Part shown: positions 25,543 through 35,949 of the stretch, piece by piece
How the letters are laid out: each line of letters starts with the position of its first letter
Numbering within the stretch: the first letter of the stretch is position 1
NCBI GenBank assembly: GCA_028289815.1
Contig: JAPYNQ010000049.1
Span: 1 to 37,500, forward strand
Direction: 5' to 3'
DNA: 37,500 nt
Source: Gammaproteobacteria bacterium
Lineage (GTDB): Bacteria > Pseudomonadota > Gammaproteobacteria > JAJDYQ01
Made by a program: the position numbers and the translations under genes
The notes under the pieces: generated by a model
The model's input: only the letters and a program-made list of their open reading frames with translations
Told to the model about the DNA's origin: nothing
Database searches by the model: none

Positions 25543-27714
25543 TCAGCCAAATCGACTGGACGCCATATCAAGCAAGCAAGCATAATCCGTTTTCCCTGTT
25601 GCCAGCAATGGAATACCATCCACATGGATCATATTTCTTGGCACCAGAAGCTCGCTTTGGCCTACTTGATGTGCCATCTCGAGCAGCTCCATACGACCAT
25701 GATCAGCAATATCTCCGGTTGAAAACAGCACCAGCCGCTCCCCTCTTGCGGCATCGGGTATAGCGACTACAGCATGATCTTCGTCCGGCCAGCAGCATCT
25801 GGCCAGATGCTCAACCTGAATCAGAGATACCATTTCCCCCGCAATTTTTGCAAAGCGTTTGGCCCGACCCTTTATCGTGACAAAATTCATATCATCTATA
25901 CTGACAATATCACCTGTATCATACCAGCCATCGCCTTTCAATGTTGATGGTGGCTGTAATACACCGGGCTCATCCGGCATAAGGTAACCACTCATAATAT
26001 TCATACCCTTAACATGTAAACGCCCGCCTTCTTCAATTCCGGTAACCGGCTCAAGGTGATATTCGATACCGGGCAATAATCGACCCGCGGTGCCTGACCT
26101 ACAATATATTGGCGTGTTAACAGCAATAACAGGACTGGTTTCAGTTGCCCCGTAGCCCTCAAAAATCCGCAAGCCAAATTTTTCATACCATATTCGCTGC
26201 GTTTCTTCCTGTAATTTTTCCGCCCCTGACAATAACAGTCTGACTTTATGAAAATCATAAGCATGGGCTTTTTGCGCATAACCTGTCAGAAAAGTATTAG
26301 TACCAAACAGAATCGTGCAACGAATATCATAAGCCAGCTCAGGAATGATGTTGTAGTGTAACGGCGATGGATATAAAAAAAATCTGACCCCCGTGACTAA
26401 TGGCAGTACCATTCCCGCCATGAACCCAAATGAATGAAATAACGGCATAGCATTTAATATGACATCATTCGCTGTAAAAGGGATTACGGCATCAAGCTGA
26501 CAACGATTTGCCAGCAAATTGGCATGGGAAAGCACAACACCCTTAGGCGCACCTTCTGATCCTGATGTAAAAAGTATGACGGCCGACTCTCTCGGATCAT
26601 CAGTTGCCTGGCTCAGGCTCCAGGCAAAATTAGGCAACAGACCTGACAATAAAGCCTTCAGTTTTATGGTTACAGTGAGGCTTTCTTTAACATCTTCCAA
26701 GTAAATAATATCAGTGTCGTTTGCCACTGCCTCTATGACATCCTGCCTATCCAATGCCTCAATAAATTTTCGGGAGGTAATAATCATACCGATACTCGCC
26801 GTGCGGATTGCAGATCGAATGTCCTTTATGCCCATAGTGTAGTTAATCATGGAAGGTGTCTTGCCGAGCAAGTGTAACGCCAGAAAAGACACAACCGTGG
26901 GTATGGCATTAGGCAACATTAATCCAATACCTGCTCTATCTTTTAGTAACTTCCTCAACGCATAAGACAAGCCAAACGCCGAACGTAACAATTTCGTATA
27001 GTTTAGTTGTTTGCGATTGATATCTTCTATTATCGGCAGCGATCCACCATGTATCGTCCTCGCTTCAAGCAATGCCTCAAAAAGTGTCTGATGATACCGT
27101 CCGGAGATAAACACCATGTCTCGCATCATATCTTCCAGTAGACGAACGGCTATTGAACGCCGTCGGGAACCTCTGATATCGGGATCGATGTCAATCGTAC
27201 GAGAGGGAAGAATTGTTATTCGTATTTTGGGAAGCCAGCGCTGGCGAACAATCCCCTTTAGTCGGGAAAATTTCGAGTATTCCGGCCCATCAAGATGTAT
27301 GGGCAGTATCCGTGCACCCGTCTTATCCACCACCAATCCCGATCCCTGATAAATTTTCATCAGGGAACCGGTTACGGTAATGCGGCCTTCAGGAAAAATA
27401 GCGACAAGCTCATTATCTTCAATCGTGCGAATAAGCGTTTTAACGTAAAGAGGATTCGTCGGATCGATAGTAAGGTATTTAACTGGCCGCAAAAATGGCT
27501 TCACCCACCAGTTACGGGCCATAAAGGTGTTAATAACAAACAATGGCATTCTGGGCAGGAAAACAGCCAGTAACATACCATCAAGAAATGACACATGATT
27601 GGCAACGATCAAGACGCGCCCGTGCGCACGGTGAAAATTTTCAATGCCCCCCACCTCTACGCGATATAAAATACGCAGGAGCATACGTATTAAGTGTCGA
27701 AGTACTTCCAGCAT
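25543..27714 (-). CDS. Aas-like acyltransferase/acyl-ACP synthetase fusion
   Basis: The 723-residue protein joins two enzymes. An N-terminal PlsC acyltransferase domain (about residues 15-210) carries NHVSFLDG (H40 and D45 of the HX4D motif) and FPEGR. A C-terminal AMP-binding ligase domain has ILFTSGSEGAPKGVVLSHANLL, GYGATETSPV and WYDTGDIVSIDDMNFVTIKGRAKRFAKIAGEMVSL. This is the layout and length of E. coli Aas (719 residues), which reacylates lysophosphatidylethanolamine in the inner membrane. No transporter domain (LplT-like) is fused or adjacent. A GGAG lies 12 bases before the ATG. It ends 178 bases before hvfA on the same strand. Confidence 0.9.
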   Translation of the reverse strand: MLEVLRHLIRMLLRILYRVEVGGIENFHRAHGRVLIVANHVSFLDGMLLAVFLPRMPLFVINTFMARNWWVKPFLRPVKYLTIDPTNPLYVKTLIRTIEDNELVAIFPEGRITVTGSLMKIYQGSGLVVDKTGARILPIHLDGPEYSKFSRLKGIVRQRWLPKIRITILPSRTIDIDPDIRGSRRRSIAVRLLEDMMRDMVFISGRYHQTLFEALLEARTIHGGSLPIIEDINRKQLNYTKLLRSAFGLSYALRKLLKDRAGIGLMLPNAIPTVVSFLALHLLGKTPSMINYTMGIKDIRSAIRTASIGMIITSRKFIEALDRQDVIEAVANDTDIIYLEDVKESLTVTIKLKALLSGLLPNFAWSLSQATDDPRESAVILFTSGSEGAPKGVVLSHANLLANRCQLDAVIPFTANDVILNAMPLFHSFGFMAGMVLPLVTGVRFFLYPSPLHYNIIPELAYDIRCTILFGTNTFLTGYAQKAHAYDFHKVRLLLSGAEKLQEETQRIWYEKFGLRIFEGYGATETSPVIAVNTPIYCRSGTAGRLLPGIEYHLEPVTGIEEGGRLHVKGMNIMSGYLMPDEPGVLQPPSTLKGDGWYDTGDIVSIDDMNFVTIKGRAKRFAKIAGEMVSLIQVEHLARCCWPDEDHAVVAIPDAARGERLVLFSTGDIADHGRMELLEMAHQVGQSELLVPRNMIHVDGIPLLATGKTDYACLLDMASSRFG

Positions 27715-27952
27715 TTTACACAGATTCTCCGTTATGCTTATTCCGCACGGGTGGTTCTATAAAGCAGTCGATGAGACTATCGCACAACAACGCTGCACTG
27801 CACCCGGTTTATCGGGCACCAGTTATATACCGCAACCCCTTAGCTCCAGGCACTTTGCCCCCAACCGGTTTTTCACAATTCTCTCAATCAGCAACGGCAC
27901 GGAATCATGGCTGATATCCGTCAGTATGGCAAGTGAATCTTCTCCTGACCGA

Positions 27953-29347
27953 CTAACGCTTGCGGTGCCAGCACCTGATCCGTTCACGTTTCTTTATCTG
28001 CCGAGGAGTCAGTTTATTTTTCCGATCCTTAAAGGGGTTATCGCCGCCCCGGAATTCAATTTCAATTGACGTACCCCACAGCCGTAAGTGCCTGCGTATC
28101 CGATTAACCAGGTAGCGACGATAATTGTCGGGAACAGCCTCGGCAGAGTTTCCATGAATAATAAACCGGGGTGGATTCGTACCTCCCTGATGCATGTATC
28201 TGAGCTTAATTCTGCGCCCTCGAATTAATGGTGGTTGATGCTCTGCCAACATATCCTGTAGTAGCCTGTTTAATGCAGGTGTCGCAAAACGACGAAACGA
28301 TGCTGTATAGGCCCTCTCGGCTGAATCCAGAACATCAAACACATCCGTACCATGAAGCGCGGATATAAAGTGTAATTCGGCAAAATCTACAAAACCGAGT
28401 TTTAGTTCCTGCTGTGTCTTGATTTTATCGCGCTGCTCAGCCGACAACCTGTCCCATTTATTGATCGCGAGAACCAGTGCCCGTCCTCTCTCTATGATGT
28501 AGCCCAACAAACTGGCATCCTGGTCGGCAATGCCCTCACGGGCGTCCAGCATCATTATCACAACATTGGCTTCATCAATAGCTTGCAGCGTCTTCACCAC
28601 ACTGAATTTCTCTACTACCTGTTTAATACGACCACGACGACGTATGCCGGCCGTATCAACTAATGTAATTCTTTTGGTGCCATACCAGAGAGGAACGAAA
28701 ATACTATCACGCGTCGTGCCGGGCCGGTCAAAGATAACCAGCCGTTCCTCGCCCAGCAATCGGTTGACATAGGTAGATTTGCCGACATTCGGGCGACCAA
28801 CAACCGCAAAGGTCATACCCCTGTCGGCCGGGTCAGCCTGACCACCAGGCTCCTCTGGTATCGGAAAGTAACCAACCAGTCTCTCAGAGAGCCTGGTCAG
28901 GCCTCGACCCTGGACTGCGGCTATCGCCATGGGTTCACCAAGCCCTAGGATGTGGAATTCACTTAACGCCATATCAGCATCCATAGAATCAATTTTGTTC
29001 ACCAACAGTTGCACCGGCTTTCCATGACGCCTGAGTTGTTCAGCAATTTGCTCATCATGCGCATTAAGTCCCTGTTGCGCATCAACCAGCAAAAGAATCA
29101 AGTCGGCCTCACCCACCGCCTGCAGAGATTGTCGCATCACCAAGTTATCAATATCTTTCGCTTCATCAATCAGCCCTCCGGTGTCTATGATAATAAACGG
29201 CCGGCCACCTATATCGGCATGGCCATACTGACGGTCACGAGTCAACCCCGGATAATCTGCCACAAGGGCATCACGGGTTCTGGTGAGGCGGTTAAAAAGC
29301 GTTGATTTGCCAACATTCGGCCCACCGAGCAAAGCGACAACTGGCAC
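27953..29347 (-). CDS. der: Ribosome-associated GTPase Der (EngA)
   Basis: Der is the double-GTPase needed for 50S ribosome assembly. Two G domains are seen: G1 motifs GGPNVGKST (about residues 8-16) and GRPNVGKST (about 182), with G4 motifs NKID and NKWD. A C-terminal KH-like domain follows (IKLRYMHQGGTNPPRFIIHGN), then a basic tail. GTG at 29347, reading VPVVALLGGPN, matches the family N-terminus and has a GGA-type site eight bases upstream; the frame also opens with TTG six codons earlier, without a site. The first G1 has Gly where Arg is usual, which should be tolerated. bamB ends just upstream, the common bamB-der order. Confidence 0.96.
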   Translation of the reverse strand: MPVVALLGGPNVGKSTLFNRLTRTRDALVADYPGLTRDRQYGHADIGGRPFIIIDTGGLIDEAKDIDNLVMRQSLQAVGEADLILLLVDAQQGLNAHDEQIAEQLRRHGKPVQLLVNKIDSMDADMALSEFHILGLGEPMAIAAVQGRGLTRLSERLVGYFPIPEEPGGQADPADRGMTFAVVGRPNVGKSTYVNRLLGEERLVIFDRPGTTRDSIFVPLWYGTKRITLVDTAGIRRRGRIKQVVEKFSVVKTLQAIDEANVVIMMLDAREGIADQDASLLGYIIERGRALVLAINKWDRLSAEQRDKIKTQQELKLGFVDFAELHFISALHGTDVFDVLDSAERAYTASFRRFATPALNRLLQDMLAEHQPPLIRGRRIKLRYMHQGGTNPPRFIIHGNSAEAVPDNYRRYLVNRIRRHLRLWGTSIEIEFRGGDNPFKDRKNKLTPRQIKKRERIRCWHRKR

Positions 29348-29370
29348 AGAACTATTCCGGAACAAGTCGG

Positions 29371-30525
29371 CTATCTGGCCGAATAAACCGACAGCTCCCC
29401 GTCAAGCGAATAACTATACACAAATCCGTCTATAACCAGCGGCGGAGCATTAATCGCAGAGTTACCCGCCTTGATACGAGCGGCAAAACTTCCGTCATCA
29501 ATCGAAAGCCAATGCACATAACCTTCAAGATCAGCAACAACGATATATTTGTCATCTACAGCAGGCCCCGTTACGCTCCTGAATTGCAGCTTGTCCTGTT
29601 TCCAAAGGGCGGCACCACTCCTACGATCAAGTGCCCAGACATTGCCGTTGACATCCGTGACATAGAGATTTGATCCGTCGGCAGATATGTCAACCGAGGT
29701 TGCCAGTTCCTTTGACCAGATAGTGTGACCGGTCTCAAGATCCAGGGCAACCACAGTACCTTGATAGGATGCGGCATAAATAACACCGTTGATCACCAGC
29801 GGGTCGCCGTCAATATCAACAATACGGTCCAGATCGGAGCGGCCACTTGGATAAGCAACGCTCTTTTCCCAGATTGGCAAGCCTTCCTTCAGCGAAATCG
29901 CCGTTAATTTACCGCCATCCGAACCATAGATCACCAAACCACCTGCCAGTGTGGGTGAACTGCTGCCACGCAGGGTAAGAACCGGAACTGTTCGATCATA
30001 AGTCCACAGGCGCTCACCATTCTCTGCCGACATACCAAAAAGGCGTCCATCAATAGACCGTACTATGACAATACCGGCAACGGCTATCGGCACAGACAAC
30101 ACTTCACTGGTTACACGACTGCGCCACAACTCCCTGCCGTCGTCAGCTGCAAGGGCAATCACTTCGCCCTCTCGCGACCCCAACAACACCAGAGCATCCC
30201 CCACACCCGGACCACCACCTAAACGGGACTGCGTATCGGTGCGCCACTTGATCTCACCCGAACCGGAATCCAGAGCAGTAACAGTACCGTCCTGGCTGGC
30301 CGCATAGAGGCGTTGACGGGCATATATCGGCTTTAAATTAATAGCATAGTGCGTATCACCAACATTCCTTGACCATACCCTGCTCACCGCAAGCGAGCTT
30401 TTGATTGCTAACAGGGGTGTCGGAGGTTCCGCATTATCATCATCCTCAAACAAACCACTGACAGTTCCACAACCACTTAACCCGAACAAAAACAGCAGAT
30501 AAGCACAATGGCGCACTATAGACAT
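29371..30525 (-). CDS. bamB: Outer-membrane assembly lipoprotein BamB
   Basis: BamB is the beta-propeller lipoprotein of the BAM complex that inserts outer-membrane proteins. A lipobox LSGC puts the acylated Cys at residue 19. The rest forms repeated PQQ-like blades, for example VTALDSGSGEIKWR, VIALAADDGRELWR, LFGMSAENGERLWTYD, VVALDLETGHTIWSKE and VWALDRRSGAALWKQD. The 384-residue length is normal. It lies five bases after yfgM and directly before der. Confidence 0.96.
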   Translation of the reverse strand: MSIVRHCAYLLFLFGLSGCGTVSGLFEDDDNAEPPTPLLAIKSSLAVSRVWSRNVGDTHYAINLKPIYARQRLYAASQDGTVTALDSGSGEIKWRTDTQSRLGGGPGVGDALVLLGSREGEVIALAADDGRELWRSRVTSEVLSVPIAVAGIVIVRSIDGRLFGMSAENGERLWTYDRTVPVLTLRGSSSPTLAGGLVIYGSDGGKLTAISLKEGLPIWEKSVAYPSGRSDLDRIVDIDGDPLVINGVIYAASYQGTVVALDLETGHTIWSKELATSVDISADGSNLYVTDVNGNVWALDRRSGAALWKQDKLQFRSVTGPAVDDKYIVVADLEGYVHWLSIDDGSFAARIKAGNSAINAPPLVIDGFVYSYSLDGELSVYSAR

Positions 30526-30530
30526 GGCAG

Positions 30531-31196
30531 TTACTCCGTTGTTGTATCGGTGTGGGCGATATCATCCACGGACATCGACAAACCATCAATTTTCATGCGC
30601 AAGGCCTCGGTATTCGCGCCATTACCAGCCCGCCTTTGCGCCCTTAAATAAGATTCTCTGGCAAGCTGAATATTCCCCTGTGCATAGTGAATATCACCTT
30701 GAACCTCCTCATACAGAGCAGCATACGCTGTTGGAGGTTGTTCAGCCAGTAGTGCTCCGGCTTCGTCAAATCTCGACATTTCGATATAGATTCTTGCCAG
30801 ACGAACTCTGGCTATCGGCACCAGAATGGATGCCTCGCCGCGATCAATCATTTCTGCAAGAGGCTGCGCAGCATCTTTCAGCTTTCCCTGTTCAACAAGC
30901 GAGCGGGCAAGCAATAGTCTTGCTATATCGGCATACAGGCCATCGCTCATGCCCGACAATAAAGACCTCACCTTCGCTTCCGCCGTGTCCGGCCCGGAAC
31001 TATCAAGCACCCTGATTATGTCATACAGATTCGTGGAGATTTTCCGGGAATTTACTATACGGTGCTCTTCCCATGCCTTCCATCCGTACACTCCACCCAG
31101 GCCCACGATGATCCCCAGCGTAATTGATAATCCATTTTCATAAATCCATGTTTTAATCTGCGCCAACTGCTCTTTTTCTGTATCCTTACTGCTCAT
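30531..31196 (-). CDS. yfgM: YfgM-type TPR inner-membrane protein
   Basis: YfgM is a single-span inner-membrane protein with a periplasmic tetratricopeptide domain, linked to the SecYEG translocon and PpiD. This 221-residue version has a short cytoplasmic start (MSSKDTEKEQLAQIKTWIYE), a membrane span at about residues 23-42 (GLSITLGIIVGLGGVYGWKA) and then TPR-like helices, including RLLLARSLVEQGKLKDAAQP. The chosen ATG gives the usual N-terminus; TTG three codons upstream is possible. It lies between hisS and bamB, the conserved order. Confidence 0.93.
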   Translation of the reverse strand: MSSKDTEKEQLAQIKTWIYENGLSITLGIIVGLGGVYGWKAWEEHRIVNSRKISTNLYDIIRVLDSSGPDTAEAKVRSLLSGMSDGLYADIARLLLARSLVEQGKLKDAAQPLAEMIDRGEASILVPIARVRLARIYIEMSRFDEAGALLAEQPPTAYAALYEEVQGDIHYAQGNIQLARESYLRAQRRAGNGANTEALRMKIDGLSMSVDDIAHTDTTTE

Positions 31197-31295
31197 GTCA
31201 TCCAACCTGATATTTAATTAACAGAAGAAACTCTAAGAAATGTGCGCAACACTCATGATAGCGTCGCGCAGTACCGGGCATCCTCGTATATTAAT

Positions 31296-32627
31296 TTATA
31301 CACTAGCCTGTCGGTTGTTACATACTTCGGCATCGCTTGCTACCACTTTCGGGCGCTCCCGGATATTCAGGATTTCTGTCATGCGCCCGGCGAGCTGATC
31401 ATATGAAACCATCTCCTGCGGAGCATCCCTGCGAAGAAACTTAACCACAATATTATGCTCATGAAGCTCCCGTTCCCCGAGAACCAGCGCGACAGTAGCA
31501 CCGGATTTATCCGCTTTTTTAAACTGGCTTTTGAAACTCCCACCACCACAATTTACAATCATCCTGAGTCCCGGAATGTCGGAACGCAACCTTTCCGACA
31601 ACCGGTATAAGGCCACCTGAACAGCATCACCAACACCAACGAAGTAAATGTGCGGGGATCTTTCAGCCTGTATATCCGGCAACATTTCGGTCAACCTTTC
31701 AATACCCAGTGCAAACCCTACTGCCGGCATGGGTTGTCCACCCAGCTGACTGACCAGTCCGTCATAGCGCCCCCCCGCGCAAACGGTTCCCTGAGCACCC
31801 AGGCTATCCGTGGTCCACTCAAATACAGTATCGGAATAATAATCAAGCCCCCTTACCAGTTTATCGTCCAACACATATGAAATTCCTACTGCATCCAGCC
31901 GGTCACATAAGCCCTGAAAATGCTGTCGTGAGGACTCGTCCAGATATTCCGTCAGACATGGCGCACTCTCCACAACAACTCGCACATCAGGATGCTTGCT
32001 ATCCAATATTCTCAGTGGATTCGTATGGAGTCGCCGTCTGCTATCATTATCCAGCTTTCCGATGTGTCTCTCAAGATAGGTGACCAGTGCCTCACGATAT
32101 CGGGACCTGGACTCAAGGTTCCCAAGAGAATTTATATGCAGACGAACATTTTCAATACCCAGCTTTTGCCAAAAACGATTCGTCATCATAATCATTTCAG
32201 CGTCAATGTCCGGACCACTTAAGCCAAAAACCTCCGATCCGATCTGGTGAAACTGTCGATATCGTCCTTTTTGTGGCCTTTCACGTCGAAACATGGCCCC
32301 CGCATACCAAAGGCGCTGAACACCCTGATTGATTAGGCCACTTTGTAAAACTGCCCGCACACAACTGGCCGTGCCCTCGGGTCGTAAGGCCAGGTTATCG
32401 CCATTACGGTCATCAAAAGTGTACATCTCCTTTTCAACAATATCGGTCACCTCGCCGATAGAACGCTTGAACAACTCTGTTTTCTCGACAACAGGTGTAC
32501 GAATTTCCCGATAGCCATAGGCAAGTAAAATATCACCTAGTGACTGCTCTATATACCGCCAGACCCCTGTATCAGCCGGCAAAACATCATTCATGCCCCT
32601 GATAGCCTGTAGTGAGGAGGTTGCCAA
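31296..32627 (-). CDS. hisS: Histidyl-tRNA synthetase
   Basis: HisS charges tRNA-His and is a class II synthetase. Recognised blocks are [44 protein letters not shown], motif 2 ([26 protein letters not shown]), the HisA-type [16 protein letters not shown], and motif 3 ([11 protein letters not shown]). The TTG at 32627, with CGGAG eight bases upstream, gives the family-standard 443 residues. The frame also opens at an ATG at 32699, but that adds 24 atypical residues and overlaps rodZ. The ispG gene often placed between rodZ and hisS is missing here. Confidence 0.95.
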   Translation of the reverse strand: MATSSLQAIRGMNDVLPADTGVWRYIEQSLGDILLAYGYREIRTPVVEKTELFKRSIGEVTDIVEKEMYTFDDRNGDNLALRPEGTASCVRAVLQSGLINQGVQRLWYAGAMFRRERPQKGRYRQFHQIGSEVFGLSGPDIDAEMIMMTNRFWQKLGIENVRLHINSLGNLESRSRYREALVTYLERHIGKLDNDSRRRLHTNPLRILDSKHPDVRVVVESAPCLTEYLDESSRQHFQGLCDRLDAVGISYVLDDKLVRGLDYYSDTVFEWTTDSLGAQGTVCAGGRYDGLVSQLGGQPMPAVGFALGIERLTEMLPDIQAERSPHIYFVGVGDAVQVALYRLSERLRSDIPGLRMIVNCGGGSFKSQFKKADKSGATVALVLGERELHEHNIVVKFLRRDAPQEMVSYDQLAGRMTEILNIRERPKVVASDAEVCNNRQASV

Positions 32628-32682
32628 GAAATAAACTCCGGTATGCGTTTGTATTAAAGCGATTTTGAACCAAAGGTCGGCA

Positions 32683-33636
32683 CTACTCGACCTGATCATC
32701 CAGAATCAGTCGGGCCACTTTATTGTGGTAAGGAACCAAATTGATAACCTTGCCCATGTACATCAGCTCCACATTTTCCGGCCTGCCTAAGGTAACCCTG
32801 ATAGGAGAAACACCATTCAGCTCAATACGCTGACCATCGTCAAACGTACCGGCCCGCAGTTCACCATCGGCATCATGCACTCCGACCCAGCTAATACCCT
32901 TTAATATCAATACCACATCAGCCTTGGCTGCGGTTACGTCCCCGGCAGGCTCCAGTGACTCTACTCCGGTCACTGTCCCGTTGGTCAGAGCCGGGGCGAG
33001 CTGCTGTATGTCAGTAGCTATTGCTGCATCGTCAGTCAATGCATCATCGGATACCTGTGCGGTATCACTCTGTAAAGCTATTGCCGCTTCCTCTGAATTC
33101 GCGGTCACCAGCGGCATTTCGGCATTATGCTCTTTGGCTTCCGTTACAGGAGCATCAGCCAGCGGACTCGCCGGTGCCTCTTCAGCCGGGTGTTGCCGAG
33201 GCTGCACTATCTGATCTATCACATGGAAAGAATTTTCAACAAACCACAGACCAACAACTACCACCAAAGAAACGATCAGTCCACCACTGATACATTTAAC
33301 CCAGCCATCCTGACCAAATAAATCAGATGATGCCGTATTGGTGGATCGAAGGGGAGAATTCAGATCAAACCGCTGGTCGAATGGCTTCAATACAGACTCG
33401 GGCAGGCCAAGCAGTTTCGTATAAGCCAGAATATAACCTCTGACATAGGCCGGCTCCGGCAACAGAGCATAATCATCCGCCTCCAGGGCCATTATCACGC
33501 TCACTTCCAAGTGCAAGCGACTGGCAATATCCTCAGACTTAAGCCCTTTCTCCTCTCGAGCGTTTTTCAGCTGAAGACCGGGCAAGCCGATTTCCTGTTC
33601 CCCGGTAGCCTGTTCGTTATCAATACCCATACTCAT
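32683..33636 (-). CDS. rodZ: RodZ-family cytoskeletal/HTH membrane protein
   Basis: RodZ links MreB filaments to the cell wall machinery and helps set rod shape. The 317-residue protein has an N-terminal HTH domain (about residues 20-90: [23 protein letters not shown] and [19 protein letters not shown]), one membrane span (about 113-135, [18 protein letters not shown]), a low-complexity periplasmic linker rich in Ala and acidic residues, and a C-terminal DUF4115 beta domain ([17 protein letters not shown]). The start ATG overlaps the pilW stop as ATGA, so the two are translationally coupled. Confidence 0.93.
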   Translation of the reverse strand: MSMGIDNEQATGEQEIGLPGLQLKNAREEKGLKSEDIASRLHLEVSVIMALEADDYALLPEPAYVRGYILAYTKLLGLPESVLKPFDQRFDLNSPLRSTNTASSDLFGQDGWVKCISGGLIVSLVVVVGLWFVENSFHVIDQIVQPRQHPAEEAPASPLADAPVTEAKEHNAEMPLVTANSEEAAIALQSDTAQVSDDALTDDAAIATDIQQLAPALTNGTVTGVESLEPAGDVTAAKADVVLILKGISWVGVHDADGELRAGTFDDGQRIELNGVSPIRVTLGRPENVELMYMGKVINLVPYHNKVARLILDDQVE

Positions 33637-34421
33637 CTTGGAGCAAGATCTTCAAGTAGTAACATCGTTTGCGCCGAGTCAGGGAAGCGTGATTTGAGGC
33701 GCACCGCATAGCTGGCAGCTGCCTGCTTATCTCTCAGATTTTTTTCGACCTGGTAACCGGCCCACAAAGTCTCGGCAGTATGCTTGGCCAAAGCAACATA
33801 ACGTTGTATGTAGTCTCTGCCTTGTCGATATTTAGCCTGTTTCAGGCTTACCCGAATCATACCAACCAGGGCAGGAAGCAATTTCGGACTTTTTTCCAAT
33901 GCCTGACGAAGATAATTTTCTGCCATAATGTCTTCATTTATCCGCAATGCGCACAAACCCGCATTCGCCAAAGGCAAATAAGGTGTCCTGTAAAGCGGAT
34001 TTTCAGCCGCAATATCAAATTGCCTTATAGCTTCCAGCTCACTGCCATGCCGGCACAAATATTGCGCGTAGTTATTGCGTAGCTTGGAATCGTTGGAATC
34101 CAGCCTGATTGACTGCTCATAATGCTGTTTCGCCAAACCGTTCTCTCCCATTCTTTCATAAAGCACGGCAATAGTATTATGCGCAACCGCAAGCTCAGGA
34201 CTCTGTACCAGCGCCTTCTTCAATTTTTCCAGGGCTATTCCCAGCTCCCCTTTCTGCATATACACAATACCCAGTTGAACATTAAGATAAGCAGGAGAAT
34301 TAATATAATTTTCTCTGGGCTGCTCGCTGGCAAATCGGGATTCCGAGGATTGCCCTGCGAGCTGGCAACCTGATACGAGTATCAACGAGACTACCGACAA
34401 AATAACAGGCATCGCTTTCAT
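33633..34421 (-). CDS. pilW: Type IV pilus biogenesis lipoprotein PilW/PilF
   Basis: PilW (PilF in Pseudomonas) is the outer-membrane pilotin lipoprotein that helps PilQ secretin assembly. A lipobox VSGC places the lipid Cys at residue 19. The mature protein is made of TPR repeats, for example AYLNVQLGIVYMQKGELGIALEKLKKAL, AHNTIAVLYERMGENGLAKQHYEQSIRLD and AENYLRQALEKSPKLLPALVGM. The 262-residue length fits. It overlaps rlmN upstream and rodZ downstream by four bases each. No other pilus gene lies in the window, so pilus function rests on the family. Confidence 0.93.
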   Translation of the reverse strand: MKAMPVILSVVSLILVSGCQLAGQSSESRFASEQPRENYINSPAYLNVQLGIVYMQKGELGIALEKLKKALVQSPELAVAHNTIAVLYERMGENGLAKQHYEQSIRLDSNDSKLRNNYAQYLCRHGSELEAIRQFDIAAENPLYRTPYLPLANAGLCALRINEDIMAENYLRQALEKSPKLLPALVGMIRVSLKQAKYRQGRDYIQRYVALAKHTAETLWAGYQVEKNLRDKQAAASYAVRLKSRFPDSAQTMLLLEDLAPR

Positions 34422-35506
34422 GACACAGCCACCTGAACCTCATTAAAGCGCATGGAACGATTCCGCACCTCACCCGCCAATTGCCCACAGGCGGCCTCAA
34501 TATCCTGTCCACGGGTTTTACGTATCGTCGCCACCAACCCGGCGGCCTTTAGCATCGCTCTAAATCGGCGAATGGTATGACTGTCCGAACAACGATATGA
34601 GATTCCCTTAAATGGGTTAAACGGAATCAGGTTAATTTTTACGGGCAATCCTTCCAGTAGCCGGCTGAGCTCCTTTGCATGTTGCGGCTGGTCATTCATA
34701 CCATCCAGCATAACGTATTCCATGGTAACCACACGACGGGCCTTAGCATAGGTGTACTTTTTACATGCCGCAAGCAATTCAGCAAGCGGAAATCTCCGAT
34801 TGATCGGTACCAGTTTATTTCTAAGCTCATCGTTTGATGCGTGCAGGGAAATGGCTAGGCTGATATCGCAGTCATCCACCAGCTTCAAAATATGAGGCAC
34901 AACACCCGCGGTACTCAATGTTACGCGACGGCTGGACAGACCATAGGCGAAATCATCCATAAAAACTCTGAGTGCGGGCAATACGTTACGATAATTATAC
35001 AGAGGCTCCCCCATCCCCATCATGACGACATTACTGACAACCCTGACCCTGCGACCAAAACCTGCCAGGAAGCGGTTTGCCATCCAGAGCTGGGCGACAA
35101 TCTCCGCCGTTGTCAGATTACGGCTAAAACCCTGCCGGGCTGTCGCACAGAATGTGCAATCAAGAATACAACCGGCCTGGGACGAAATACAAAGTGTGCC
35201 GCGCACACCTTCGGGGATAAAGACGGTCTCAATGACATTACCATCATCCAACCGAAACAACCACTTGCGGGTACCGTCTTTTGAGAGCTCCTCGCGGACC
35301 ATTTCAGGAAACCTGATTTCTGCGCACCCCTTAAGCCGGCTGCGCAACGGCTTGCTCATATTCGTCATCTTGTCGAAGTCGATTACCCCGAATTGATGAA
35401 TCCACTGACTTAGCTGGTCGGCACGAAAACGCTGCTCGCCATGACCGGCAAAAAATACCGCCAACGCCTCCCGGTCAAGATTCAACAGATTGATTTTTTC
35501 AGTCAT
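34418..35506 (-). CDS. rlmN: Dual-specificity rRNA/tRNA adenine-C2 methyltransferase RlmN
   Basis: RlmN is a radical-SAM enzyme that methylates A2503 of 23S rRNA and A37 of several tRNAs. The radical-SAM cysteines are C113, C117 and C120 in AGCILDCTFC. The methyl-carrying cysteine is C340 in the GQDIEAACGQLAGE segment near the end. Other blocks include VVMMGMGEPLYNY and LSTAGVVPHI. The 362-residue length is normal. It follows ndk by 11 bases and leads into pilW with a four-base overlap. Confidence 0.97.
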   Translation of the reverse strand: MTEKINLLNLDREALAVFFAGHGEQRFRADQLSQWIHQFGVIDFDKMTNMSKPLRSRLKGCAEIRFPEMVREELSKDGTRKWLFRLDDGNVIETVFIPEGVRGTLCISSQAGCILDCTFCATARQGFSRNLTTAEIVAQLWMANRFLAGFGRRVRVVSNVVMMGMGEPLYNYRNVLPALRVFMDDFAYGLSSRRVTLSTAGVVPHILKLVDDCDISLAISLHASNDELRNKLVPINRRFPLAELLAACKKYTYAKARRVVTMEYVMLDGMNDQPQHAKELSRLLEGLPVKINLIPFNPFKGISYRCSDSHTIRRFRAMLKAAGLVATIRKTRGQDIEAACGQLAGEVRNRSMRFNEVQVAVS

Positions 35507-35517
35507 CGGCGCTTATT

Positions 35518-35949
35518 TCAGCGGATACGCTCACAAATACCGTCTTCGCCGAAAAAAAACCTGATCTCCTGCTCCGCCGTTTCCGGGGCATCGGAACCAT
35601 GTACGGCGTTTTCATCGACAGTTGATGCAAAATCGGCACGGATAGTGCCAGGGGCGGCCTCTTGGGGATTGGTTGCGCCCATCAGCTTGCGATTTTTTCT
35701 GATTGCGTCCTCACCTTCAAGCACCTGTACCATGACCGGGCCTGAGGTCATAAATTCAATCAGATCATTAAAGAAGGGACGCTCTTTATGAACAGCATAA
35801 AAACCCTCGGCCTGCTGACGCGTGAGATGTAACATTTTAGATGCGACAATACGCAGTCCTGCCTTTTCAAAACGGGAATAAATCTCTCCGATAACATTCC
35901 TGGCAACCGCATCAGGTTTAACAATGGAGAAGGTACGCTCTACCGCCAT
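35518..35949 (-). CDS. ndk: Nucleoside diphosphate kinase
   Basis: Ndk moves the terminal phosphate between nucleoside di- and triphosphates through a phospho-histidine. The active-site His is in [20 protein letters not shown]. The sequence starts [35 protein letters not shown]. The 143-residue length is that of E. coli Ndk. A longer frame from 36069 adds 40 residues with no family match and was discarded. It heads the ndk-rlmN-pilW-rodZ-hisS-yfgM-bamB-der run. Confidence 0.97.
   Translation of the reverse strand: MAVERTFSIVKPDAVARNVIGEIYSRFEKAGLRIVASKMLHLTRQQAEGFYAVHKERPFFNDLIEFMTSGPVMVQVLEGEDAIRKNRKLMGATNPQEAAPGTIRADFASTVDENAVHGSDAPETAEQEIRFFFGEDGICERIR

Noticed and set aside
32627-32699. 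HisS starting at ATG 32699
   Set aside because: It overlaps rodZ and adds 24 residues atypical for HisS; the TTG at 32627 has a ribosome-binding site and gives the standard N-terminus.
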